A stretch of DNA of 64,000 bases, from positions 92,990,712 through 93,054,711 of the forward strand of contig JAMXBB010000009.1 in assembly GCA_024138015.1 (NCBI GenBank), written 5' to 3'. Below, one piece after another: positions 1 to 9,916 of the stretch (its first letter is position 1; each line of letters opens with the position of its first letter). Both the position numbers and the translations under genes were made by a program. The notes beneath the pieces were generated by a model. It had not been told where the DNA came from, made no database searches, and saw only the letters and a program-made list of their open reading frames with translations. The stretch is from Lumnitzera littorea (taxonomy: Eukaryota > Streptophyta > Magnoliopsida > Myrtales > Combretaceae).

Positions 1-1274
1 GCTTTTTGTATCTATAAATATTTTATAGATTTACTTAGAACTTTTTAATCAATAAATAACATTAAACTTAAAATAAATGAGATATAATATGGTAGCATAA
101 ATTGTTGGTATAATATAAATGGGTCTAACCCATACACAACACATGTTAGATCATAGGTTTAATTTCTCATACACAATTAATAAATCGGTTATATTATGGA
201 TTCAAATTTTTCATGCATAATCCCATTTAGATAAGAAAACAAAACAAGACACAATAACATGAATTGCTAGCTCTATTACAAGTTATAAAATCCTTCAAAG
301 TAAACTATGGAACTTTATAACAATCTCAAAGCAATGCTATGCAATATACCATAAAACCGAACAATTTCCTAGAAAAAAAAATTAAAGAAAAAGCTAGTAA
401 TAGAAACAACATCATTGGTTTTGCAATAAGGTATGAAGTGGAACATTTTCAATTACCTATCAACTAAACCATTGTAGATTCTTTTTCTCTTTGGATTCTA
501 GGAATGTTCAAAACAAAAGTGCAATTTTACTCGTGCGATTCTACGAATTTATGTTTTAAATAGGCTATTATAAGCTAAATTGGGATAAAATCATTTTTTT
601 CTAAAACATTATATTTTTAACTAAGTTTATATATTGAACTTAATAGAAACTTAAGCTTTTAATCGAATGTATTGATTCTACATATTTGAGTTGAATGAGC
701 TAATAATATATATATATATATAACTATGCTTGTACAAGCTATCAACACTCTCCCCTTTCTCTTTTCCAAGTCTATTATTCGATGTTCATAACATTCATTC
801 AGTATCAAACTCTAATAACAAAGTTTAGAAGGAAAACCATATACTTCTACTTACACCATCAATAAATCAAAATATGTTGCAATGTTTGATTGTCTTTAAT
901 CCATCACTTTTCTTAAACAAAAAGGTGGAAAAAAAATTTAGTTTCAACTCTATTTATTCTTTTTATGTACATGTCAGATTATATATTAAGAATGTTTTAT
1001 TGAAAAAGAAATCAACTTTTTTTTTTTTATTTTCATCATGTATTTCAAGTTTTTAATAATTACTACAAACATATTTATAGTTTTTTAACACTATTTTTAT
1101 AAGAAGTAAAAACTTACGTTCTTATATTTTGATTTTGCATTCTGATGTTATAAAACCTAAAACAATTTTAAATAGAACCACAAGTTTAACAACCTAAGAT
1201 GTGATGGTATAGGCAAAGGTATGACAACCCACGAGCCTTTGTCTTTCTCTTGACTCTCCATCACACATGACATC
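1..1274. other. AT-rich intergenic DNA, nothing recognised
   Basis: No coding frame longer than about 60 codons is convincing here, and I see no LTR, tRNA or protein homology. There is a short TA microsatellite near 700-722 and an A/T-rich stretch around 1010-1030. The short open frame at 874-1056 is Phe/Lys-rich low-complexity translation and is not called. Confidence 0.6.
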
Positions 1275-1321
1275 TGTAGCGACCCTAGGAGGGGCCTAGT
1301 AGTATTGCTTAGAATTTCCAT
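1275..1321 (-). repeat. LTR terminus shared with solo LTR D
   Basis: Forty-seven bases starting TGTAGCGACCC are nearly identical to the reverse complement of the end of solo LTR D near 41440. Similarity fades after about 1321. The stretch 1322-1560 includes a poly(A) run near 1358 and no other recognisable match. It may be the eroded rest of the LTR of G. Confidence 0.7.
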
Positions 1322-1569
1322 AATGCTCTTTTAAGATCACCTTGCTATGTTGTACCCAAAAAAAAAAAAACCAACCAAACTATCAGCATGGGCCTCTTAC
1401 ATAAGCATCTCCTTAATAGATTTAGAAGGGATATATAACATCATAATTGATATAAAAATTCCTTAAAGATATAATAATTAAATTATCTACAGTTACCCCT
1501 CGCTCATAAGTAGATTCAACAGGAGTAAAATGATCATGAATAGCATAATACTCGGTTAAACATAAACCT

Positions 1570-2161
1570 CAACATCTTAGCTCACTATTGTGATTATAAA
1601 ATTATACCTACATGATAATGTGTTAGCCAAAACATTCTCATTTTCTTGCTTATATTTGATGACATAAGTAAAGGACTCCAAGAACATCCACCCATATTGC
1701 ATCTCAATGTGACAACTTATTCGTCCCTTAAATATTTCAATGACTCATGATAAATATCACAAACTCCTTAGGCAACATACTACTACATCATCAAAGCTTA
1801 CCAACAAATACAACTCTCCATCGTAAACTAGACAATTTAGAATCATTTCACCCAACTTTTCACTAAAATATGCAATAACCCTTCTCTCTTACATAAGCAC
1901 TATATTTATCCCCAATCTGGATGCACCATGCTTTGAATTAAAAACTTTCTGAAAATCTAAAAGTGCCACTATTGGTATTGTAGTAAGTTTTTCTCTCATC
2001 ACATCAAAACTATTCTTTGGCCTCTTATGCCATTTAAGTTCAACACTTTTTTTAGTCAACTTAATGAATGGGGCTACAATAATGTTAAAATCCTTTACGA
2101 ATCTTATGTAAAAAGAAGTTAACCTATGGAAACTTCTAATATCTGCAACTGGTCTATGCAT
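1570..2161 (-). pseudogene. Ty3/gypsy RT-RNase H connection and RNase H (element G)
   Basis: The open frame 2161-1889 reads like the RT-RNase H connection of plant Ty3 elements: RSFHRLTSFYIRFVKDF, later a D-F segment and a G-I-N-I-V-L-M end. Shifted frames between 1880 and 1570 give the RNase H hallmarks FSEKL, YDGELY, LLPKEFVI and VIKYKQENENVLA. RNase H would remove the RNA strand of the RNA-DNA hybrid during reverse transcription. The copy is inactive: it has several frameshifts and stops, and integrase does not follow at the expected place. The family is clear from the motif order. The lineage within Ty3 is not. Confidence 0.8.
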
Positions 2162-2835
2162 AAGTCACACAACAATAGCTCCAATTCTCATACTGCTCTC
2201 ATTCCATTTGTAAAAACAACAATCCCTAAGAATATTACCCTATTTCTAACAAAAATAGGCACCTTTCCATACAAATTCTCTTTCCTCAATACATCGAAAA
2301 CTTTCTCAAATGAAGCAAGTGATCATCCAAATATCCATTGTAATTAATATGATGTCAAAGTGTTGAAACTAAACTTCCAAAAAGCCTTTCATGAAATGTG
2401 GTTCTTGAGCCCCATGAATATGCTGAGAGCATGCAATAGGTCAAAAGACATAACCTTTCACTTGTAAAGGCCATGTTTAGTCTTAAGGATGGCCTTTCAC
2501 TCATCACTTGACTTCATCTTGATTTAATACTACCTACTTTTCCAATCTACTTCAAATAACACTTCGGTTTCATGCAACTCATCCAACTTATTAAAAGGGC
2601 ATAGAATAAGATATTGACACTTGATAGTAGTCCAATTAATAGCTCTATTATAAATATATGTACACCAACTCTTATCCTTTTTAAGTACTAAAAAAGCAAG
2701 AACTAAACATAGACTCATACTCTCTTGTACATAACTATATTTTACTTACTTATCAACTTACCTCTTAAGCTCCTTTTACCACATGGGAACTCATCCTATA
2801 AGCAAGATAATTTAGAAATGAAGTATTAAGCACCA
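2162..2835 (-). pseudogene. Ty3/gypsy reverse transcriptase fragment (element G)
   Basis: On the minus strand this starts with the AYRMS motif near 2770, followed by YVQESMS, a V-L-K-K-D-K-S-W stretch and the RAIN/TI-KY and LDELHE motifs at 2718-2530. These are the fingers and early palm of a plant Ty3 reverse transcriptase. The catalytic YVDD/YFDD block, expected around 2350-2420, is not readable. Frameshifts occur near 2530 and 2720. The expected product copies the element RNA into DNA in the virus-like particle. This copy cannot do so. Confidence 0.75.
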
Positions 2836-2989
2836 AACTAATGTGCTTATTACCCCTCAAAAGAGGTAAACGCTATTGCAAGTCGTTAGAAAGCACATTG
2901 TAACATTTCTTTATAAGCAATCTCAACTCCTTAAGCTCAAGATTACTATTAGCTATGCTTACAAACTGTCTTAGCTACAACATCAACAT

Positions 2990-3330
2990 TGGCTACTTAA
3001 CATAATTCAACTCCTCTAATTCATTCGATCTCATCAACAATCACTTTTTTTATGATAAGCTAATCAACTTTCACCTCTCTATGAATTAAAGGTTGCAAGA
3101 TCACCTTCTCATCATCTTTTTGGCACATGGATGTATTGCAGTACCTAACTAGTAATATTCACCTATCAAACAACCACACTACAATCTACCAACAAAATGT
3201 GAGACGCATTTATGGGTGCCAAATCACACATGATCTCATCCTCGTATTTACTCCAATAGAAATCAAAACTTATGCCAATTTAATAACATGGGCAACTTCC
3301 TATCATTTAAGTATGTAGACATACCGATAT
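2990..3330 (-). pseudogene. Ty3/gypsy protease C-terminal part and linker (element G)
   Basis: The minus frame around 3270-3200 reads KYEDEIMCDLAPINASHILL, close to the conserved KYxDEVxCDVVPMxAxHILLGRPW block at the end of plant Ty3 proteases. It continues after a frameshift into DDEKVILQPLIHREV near 3110-3070, the usual linker before RT. The active-site DTG/DSG region would lie further right and is not recognisable. An overlapping plus-strand frame at 3127-3318 is only the shadow of this. Confidence 0.75.
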
Positions 3331-3911
3331 GCCTAAAGAGACAACCACTAAGACATCAATCATAAGATTGAGTTAATAGCAAAAATCCCTAATTTCATAG
3401 AGATTAGGGTTTAAATATTATCAAGTTAGGGTTTGGATGTAATCTATTAGATATAACTTACTAGCAAATTATACTCGCCTATACAATCTAATGATATTAT
3501 GCACACCAAATCGCATAAGAACATTTGCCAAAATTAGAGATTAATAAGAGTGGGATTTTGAGAGAAAACTCAATAATATGATATATTATTAAATGATGCT
3601 TATGAAATGCCATGCAGTATGTTTTAAACATAAGCTCAATAACATATTAGTAAATAAATGGAAAATAATTAAGATCATTTAGATGGTTAGATGAAAGGCC
3701 ATTGGAATAACTTTACAAGCCATTGAATCAACTTAGAGGAGAAGTCACCAACCGACTAATCCAAGTTAGAATTGGCAGGTTAGTTCCATGGGTAACTTGT
3801 CAGCTTTTGGATCAACAACCAATAGACTGGTTCGCCTTACTTTTGTATACTTTATGTTCATCAAATCGATTAAACGATTGTGGGATGAATGAGTTGATGG
3901 TTGGCTTTGTC
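3331..3911. other. Unassigned spacer right of element G
   Basis: No domain of G gag or other protein is recognised. The plus frame 3723-4004 runs into the fold-back repeat and shows no family motif, so I do not call it as a gene. Confidence 0.5.
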
Positions 3912-4330
3912 CCTATGCTTAAGCAACATGGAGAGAATTACAATAAAGAGGATCAACATTTGAGAATAAGTTCAAATAGGAGATCAAAGTTTCAAAAAGT
4001 TTAAATAAAAGATCAACATTTCAAAAAGTTCAAAGAAAGAATTAACGTTTTACAAAGTGACTTAAATAAGGGATTCATAATAGCAAATCTATACAATTAT
4101 TTGAACTACTTTGTAAAATATTGATTCCTTATTTAAACTCTTCAAAACTTTCATCCCTTGTTTAAATCACTAAATGAAACGTTAATCCTCTATTTGAATT
4201 TTTTAAAACGTTGATCTACTATTTAAACATTTTAAAACGTTGATCTCTCATTTGAACATTTTAAAACATTGATCTTGAACTTATACCCAAATATTGATCC
4301 TCTCCATTGTAATTCTCCTAAGCAAAATAT
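3912..4330. repeat. Fold-back element with tandem ~30-bp subrepeats in both arms
   Basis: The left arm (3912 to about 4085) and right arm (about 4100-4330) are imperfect inverted copies. Left reads ATGCTTAAGC..AGAGAATTACAAT.AAGAGGATCAA and the reverse complement of the right reads TTGCTTAGGAGAATTACAAT.GAGAGGATCAA. Each arm holds four to five copies of a roughly 30-bp unit of the form GATCAACGTTTTAAAATG plus AAATAG (left starts 3951, 3982, 4011, 4040; right near 4170, 4210, 4239). There is no coding capacity. It may be a fold-back or Mutator-type non-autonomous DNA transposon with repetitive arms. I see no clear target-site duplication. Confidence 0.65.
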
Positions 4331-4389
4331 TTTACTCACATCTCTATGACTAAACCAGCAATACAACTCTTTGGCTTCATTACAATAAA

Positions 4390-5204
4390 TTAGAACATAC
4401 TTAAAGTTATTTTTAAAAAATGAAATAACATGGAAACAATGAGCTTTAAATCTTCTTGTTGATTCTTCACAAGTTCACTTCTTAGCTTATTTAGGCACAA
4501 TAAGTCAACATTGTTGTGCTCATCTAAGGCATGCGCTAAATGCATGTTAATGGTGCAAAATCCATAGTTAGCTAAATGAATCACTAAGGTTATCACTTTT
4601 AAGCTCCAAAGTCTACTAGTATGCATTATAGGAGCTAGATTGATAGGCCAACGCACATCATTAACCCCTTCCTAAAGAAGATTCAACTCAAATCTTTGAA
4701 GAAGTAATCCTCATAGATCAAACACAAATCCTCTAACATTAATCTGGTTGACCAGAGTCAAGGAGTCTTTAAGGAATGAATCAACTGAATTAAACATGGA
4801 TGCTTCCACCCACTCATTGTGCTTTCTATCAATGAACTATGCTTAGATATAACAAGATGTATCTACTATTGTTACCTTTAGAAGCTTTAAATGTACCTAC
4901 AATATAAAAAGGTTAGTGGTAGGAAATAAAGTGTTTGCCTCACCAATATGCTTGATGTGTTCGTCACTCAACTCTCTTAACTAACTCTCAAAAACCAACT
5001 CTCTTTCTTTAGCATTACTCTTGGAGAACTCATTATATTAGGTGAGTTAACAAGATGATCCACACTTTAGGCCTTTTCCAATAAAAACCTCACATCTCCT
5101 TTTAACCCAACCACATCCAAACATATGTCATATCCACATAAATATTCAACTTGGTCCAAACATTCATCATCAGTTAATATTAGCTCCATCTTAGGATGTT
5201 CAAT
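4390..5204 (-). pseudogene. Unidentified decayed coding remnant
   Basis: Two minus-strand stretches look protein-like. One is a 45-codon open run at 5204-5067 with motifs LTDDECLDQVEYLCGY and LKGDVRFLLEKA. The other is 4656-4390 (88 codons) with MHLAHALDEHNNVDLLCLNK and LRSELVKNQQEDLKL. Between them, fragments such as EWVEASMFNSVDSFLKDS and LVNQINVRGFVFDL appear in changing frames. The composition is unlike the low-complexity shadow frames elsewhere, and no retroelement motif is visible. It may be a retrocopy or decayed gene of some 250-300 residues. I do not recognise the family. Confidence 0.4.
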
Positions 5205-5299
5205 GGTACAAATCCATCCACTCTTCCACTAATAATCATGGACGCAACAAGTTTCAACAGTATTTCTTCTAAAATCACAATAAGAAATATTAACATACA

Positions 5300-6594
5300 T
5301 ACTTATACATAAGTTTCATTGTGTTACTACTGTCTAAGTAGCATGCAAAAATATTGGTGGTCTTACTCCCCAAAAAGTACTCTTTAATGTACTTATGGCC
5401 AATATCACAAAACCTACTCATTTCCATAATCATAATATGACAATAAGACGAACTTGATGCATGTAACTCTAGCCGAGCTAGTTTTGTTGTGTATGGTTTG
5501 AACTGTTGTTATGGACTTAGGTTCTTACAGTTAATTAAGTAATTTACCTAAAAAAAACTATAATATATACACATCAATGTATTGTAAGTACATGTTATTA
5601 TATAATAATTTACAAAACATATTTTTATTCACGTTTTATTAAATTATCCATCTTCGCTATCTACCTAAAAGAAGATCATCAGTAGCTATTATTTCCCATA
5701 TCCTTTAATTTGTAATGACCATTAATTGATCAAACAAATTCAAGTTTTCATTTTCTACAAACTAAAGTTTTTTCCTATATGCACATGCATGATAGGTCCA
5801 TCAATTATTAGTTTATATGATATATTATATTATACAGTGAAGCATATGAATGGTACAAAATAAATAATAAGTTGTATAATATTATCTCATATGTCATAAT
5901 AGATACATACTATATGCCAATAGCATCACATGTGCAGGATTAAATTTATGACTATGTGCTTACATACATATGTCCATTCTCTTTAATAATATAGATAATG
6001 GATGAAGAAGTAAAATATAAAAAGATAAAAGCTTCCTAAACTATATACATACATACTTACATATATATATATATATATATTATATGATAGATTTACACAT
6101 GTTCTTATTGAAGTAATGATTCCTTTTGCATTAGAGGATATAATGGTAACATACTAAAGACAATTAATTATTAAGAATGTAAAACATCAAAAGGAGTGTT
6201 GATTGCTTGAATAATATAGATATAATAAAATAGACAAAAAAAATAATTAAGTGATTAATGCTTACTTTGAATAAAAACAATAATTGTATCTTTTAGCTAA
6301 AAAGAACCTTCAATAAAATCCTTCTTAGTTTGTTATAGAGAATTTAAATATGGTATTAAAGAATATGTAAGTAATTTTAAGGATTAAGAAGGGTATGGAG
6401 TCTAGAACTCCTCCTACTCTCTAAGCAATATAGAATAGATAGATATGAATTCATAAATGGTTAAGATTTTGATGGCTAATTATAAATAAAATAATAGAAT
6501 TGAGAGAAAGAGAAACCTTCTAGTAATATAACAATCTAATATATTTCATTGAAAATAGAATACTAAAAATTATGCAAATATATGATAATATGAT
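5300..6594. other. AT-rich intergenic DNA
   Basis: Nothing coding is visible. There is an (AT)n run at about 6061-6080 and many short A/T tracts. The right edge, TTAGGGGT at 6595-6602, is the left flank of element H. Confidence 0.55.
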
Positions 6595-6602
6595 TTAGGG
6601 GT
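6595..6602. repeat. Candidate target-site flank of element H (left)
   Basis: TTAGGGGT here recurs at 56927-56934 just outside the other LTR of H. A 5-bp duplication is expected for Ty3 elements. The extra shared bases leave the exact duplication edge uncertain by 2-3 bp. Confidence 0.5.
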
Positions 6603-7484
6603 TGATATGCTACAATAGGAACAAATAAGCATGGCTATATCCGAAGGGGGTATGGGTCAAGTCTAAGCAATGCTTTAAGAAATAACCAAACTTGATGTGA
6701 CTAAGAAGCTATCTACATAAGTTGCTCGTCACAATCCTTACTAAAAGGGCTAATAAGAGCTAACATTAGACTTAGCAGCTTATGCTAACCTAAGAACAAC
6801 AATGGAGGATAAATGAAGAATATTCACTATATTGATGATAATTGTCTCTTATGACTTGAGCAAATGAAAGTATTGATATCCCCTTCTTTAGGGCAACCCT
6901 TCACATGTGGTAATTACGTAAGAGGTAAGTTATTTTTAAAGGAAAATCCTATGTAATATACAAAAGGGAAGAGGCAAAAAAGAGAAAAGACAAAAAGGAC
7001 ATTCTAACAACATAACATTGTAGAGATAAAGCTCATGGACACGTGTCAGTGTCCATCTAGATGGGAATTAGGCTATGTATGTTGGCCTTGAAGTAAACTA
7101 AAGGTAGTTTAAAAGTTAGTCTAGTTAGAGGGAGGTAAGTAGATGTTCCATGCTAGCATCTAACATATGCAACTTCAATGCAGGTCAGCAGTCTCCAAAT
7201 AGGTTAGCGGGTGTAAGAGGAAGCTCAGAAACACAATGACTAAGCTATTGCTCAAGTTTGCCAAGCTATTGGTCTAGTAAGCTAAACTAACCCTAGTTTA
7301 CAAATTAACACAATCCAATTGTAGCATAGAAAAGGGCATAGAAGAGCTTAGAAGACTGAGTAGTTAGGGTTTGATTATTAGGGAAGAATCTTCTAAGCTT
7401 GGTTAAAGGAAATTATGTAACTTGCTATGCTCTCATGTCCCATAGCTCTAGAGAAAATGATGGGATCTCGAGTCTTTCCTATCA
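6603..7484 (-). repeat. LTR-H1 (3' LTR of element H)
   Basis: Begins TGATA and ends TATCA. It matches 55955-56926 throughout, for example GCTATATC..GGGGGT near the start, the TCCTTACTAAA.GGGCTAA block, CAATGGAGGATAAATGAAG, and AGGAAAATCCTATGTAAT. The minus-strand purine run AGGGGA follows at 7485-7490 as a polypurine tract. Divergence from the other copy is large, including length differences, so the insertion is old. Confidence 0.8.
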
Positions 7485-9130
7485 TCCCCTACAAGTTGAT
7501 TGAGATCTAGGATCAAATCCAAAAAGTTTCTTATATGTCCTTCTTCTTCAGGTACATGAGGGCTTAAGTCAACAATATCAAACATATTAGAAACTTCGTA
7601 CCCTTCGGGCAACTCTAGTTGGTAAGCATTATCATTAATCTTCTAGATTATTTTGAATGGTCCTTCACTTATTTAGTATTCTATCCTTGCTTAAGATAGC
7701 ATTTAGTTGTAAAGACTAGAAAGGACAAAGAGAATAGGATTGGATAAGTATAAGGAGGACTGGATAGTACAAGCTTATTGTACCATGTTTGGTTTACACA
7801 ATACTGAATATAAAATTTATATTAAAAAATTAATTATTTATATTATAAAATAAATAATTTTTTGTAATATTTGATAAAAATAATATTTATTAACTTAATA
7901 TTATAATATGGAGGGATATTTTTGAAAATGCAAATTATTTTTTGTTTTTGTCCAATGAATTTTGTTTTTGTACCGTAGTTCAGATGGAACAAAATTTAGG
8001 TATTTTGTCCTATCCATTAACTTAATTTTTGTCCAATAATCAAGCAAATTTATAAACCAAATATAGGAAAAAAATTTTTGTCCAATCTAGTACCATGAAA
8101 ATTACACAACCAAATACTACCTAAGTGTAGCCATATAATGTCACCTAATTATTATATATCCTTCCTCCCTTGACTCTTCTACTCAACCATCTTATTAGCT
8201 CGAGTAAGTTGGTCAATCACCTTCGGATATACCTACAACAAAGCTCGAGCTTAGTCTTCAACATCTTGGTCTCCTTTATTAAGCTTAGGCATGGGTGTAC
8301 GATTAAGAGGTAGTTCGAGGTTGAAACTATAGATGACTTTGAAGGGTGTCCTACCAGTGGTATTATGAATAGCTTGGTTGTAAGTAGATTCTACCCTTAG
8401 AAAACACTTCCTAGTTGGTTAAGTTTCATCCTATAGTAGCTTAGAGTAAAGAGCACACAGTTTTATTAACAACCTCTATCTACCCATCTATTTGTGGATG
8501 GCATCATATGTTGAACAATAGTTTAGTTCGTAATCAACACCAAAGGGACTTCTAAAAATAGCTCAAGAACTTAGTGCCTCTATCAAATGATTTCCTGCAA
8601 GAAAAGAAAAGAGGTAGTTGAAGCCTCATTAGTCTTGTTATAAGGCACGAAGTGTGTTATCTTGCTAAATACATCAACAACCACCATCACTAGATCTTTG
8701 CCTCAAGCATTCCTTAATATGCCGATGACAAAGTCCATACACAACTTTGTCTAAGGTTAGGTCAGAATAGGTAGGGGCATGCTCTCTCCTTACTTAGCTC
8801 TATTCTTTGTCTTCTTACAAGTCATGCACCTCTCCATAATTCAGTGTACATTCCGTAGCATCTTATGCTAGAAGAACCCAACCCTTATCAACTCATACAG
8901 CCTCTTCTCTACAAAGTAACCTAATAACCCTCCTCTATGAGCTTCCCTTAACAGTTACCTCATGGAATAAGTCAATACACACAGCTTGCCTCCTTGGAAC
9001 AAAAAGGCATCTTCGACAAAGTAGTCATTTATAGCTCTTCCTTCTATGCATTGGGCATAAGTCAAACCAAAGTGGGGGTCCTAAGTATGTTTCTCCTTAA
9101 TACCATCAAAACCTGGTAACCTGGTCTATA
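7485..9130 (-). pseudogene. Ty3/gypsy integrase, split by a MITE (element H)
   Basis: On the minus strand the zinc-binding N-part appears near 9070-8940 (DYFVEDAFLFQGGKLCV, then LLREAH). The catalytic-core end lies near 8600-8480 (FLSYFWRSLW and CHPQIDGQIEVVNKT, with its terminal Glu), and the C-part near 8200-8130 (GDIIWLHL). After the MITE it resumes at 7694 and ends with GPFKII, KINDNAYQLELPEGYEV and DLSPHVPEE at 7660-7500. Integrase would insert the cDNA into the genome. The copy has many stops and frameshifts. No chromodomain is seen after the last motif. Confidence 0.8.
7695..8121. mobile_element. Tourist-like MITE in the integrase of element H
   Basis: A 427-bp insertion with imperfect terminal inverted repeats: GATAGCATTTAGTTGT on the left, and GGTAGTATTTGGTTGT as the reverse complement of the right end. 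It is flanked by TAA at 7692-7694 and 8122-8124. Removing it and one TAA restores the integrase reading frame across the site. A 3-bp TAA/TTA duplication and a GG..GTTTGGTT-like terminus are typical of PIF/Harbinger (Tourist) MITEs. It has no coding capacity and is AT-rich inside. Confidence 0.75.
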
Positions 9131-9439
9131 GGTTGAAAATCAGGGTATACCTAAAGCTTTGTCAAGGCAAAAAACAAGTTACTTCCAAATGAATCTCCAA
9201 TAGAATGATGTCATACCATGAAAGCTTCTTACAATGGTTAGGCCAATGTTGGCCATTTAACAATAGCTTAGATTTTCTCTTCATCGACTCTCAAACGGCC
9301 TCTACTCATAACATATCTAAGGAAGATACCTCTTCTTGGCAAAAGCATCACTTCTTCAAATTACTAAACAATATCTCAACTTAGAGGACCTCAAAAATAG
9401 CTCAAAGGTAGTTTGTGTGACTAGGTTAGTCAAAGCTAT
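9131..9439 (-). pseudogene. RT-to-integrase segment with most of RNase H missing (element H)
   Basis: Minus-strand fragments show the RT thumb (KKRYLP), a connection segment (RLRVDEEKI, SFHGMTSFYWRFI), and then very soon the pre-integrase motif LPGFDGIKEKH. In a complete Ty3 element roughly 250 residues of RNase H lie between the last two. Here only a few tens of codons do, so RNase H has been largely deleted. Confidence 0.6.
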
Positions 9440-9916
9440 ATATCAGAATTTTGTTGAAATACACCATAATGAATTTCCTAATCTAATTCCCATCACATAG
9501 TTCATTAACCTCATAAAATTACTTGGGGTATTGGATAGGCCGAATGGTATGACTTGCCACTTATACAAGCCATGCCTTATTTTGAAGGTTAACTTCAACT
9601 CATCACCTAACCTCAGTTGAATCTGGTGATAACCAAACTTGAGGTAGATTTTAGAAAATACTTGAGTTCCATACAGCTCATCTAACATGTTACCTAGCCT
9701 CAAGATGTGAAATTTGTAGTTGATAGTAATTCTATTGATAGCTAAACCCTCAATATACATCCTTTAAGTACCATCCTTCTTTAGTACTAAAAGTATAGGC
9801 ATGACACATGGACTTGGACTTTCCTAAACATATCATCTCTTTATGGGCTCATCCACTTGTCTATAAAACTTTACAACTTGCTTGAGATTTATCTTATAAG
9901 CCAACTTATTTGGTAA
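9440..9916 (-). pseudogene. Ty3/gypsy reverse transcriptase, C-terminal part (element H)
   Basis: Minus frame 9760-9443 (105 codons) contains RAIN-like LAINRITINYKF, LDELYGTQVFSKIYLKFGYH (motif A, catalytic Asp replaced by Tyr), PFGLSNTPSNFMRLMNYV (motif B), and ends before a readable YFDD. Upstream, 9916-9770 holds VLKKDGT. The frame stops at the edge of element A (9917) and continues at 22802, so the RT was intact in layout before A inserted. Inactive. Confidence 0.85.
9912..9916. repeat. Target-site duplication of element A (left)
   Basis: GGTAA here equals GGTAA at 22802-22806. Both lie inside the RT coding region of element H. Confidence 0.85.

Larger units (their letters stand above)
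1275..3330 (-). mobile_element. Element G: truncated Ty3/gypsy remnant
   Basis: Read on the minus strand, the order is protease (from 3330), protease-RT linker, reverse transcriptase (2835 to about 2162), RT-RNase H connection (2161-1889), RNase H (to about 1570). At the far left, 1275-1321 matches the terminus of solo LTR D (41393-41440, reversed), including TGTAGCGACCC and GGGGCCTAGTAGTATTGCTT. That places a remnant of the 3' LTR of G at 1275 to about 1500. Integrase is missing between about 1500 and 1570, and no gag is recognised to the right. The domain order and motifs are seen. The chromovirus-type assignment is from family knowledge, and the LTR assignment is inference. Confidence 0.75.
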
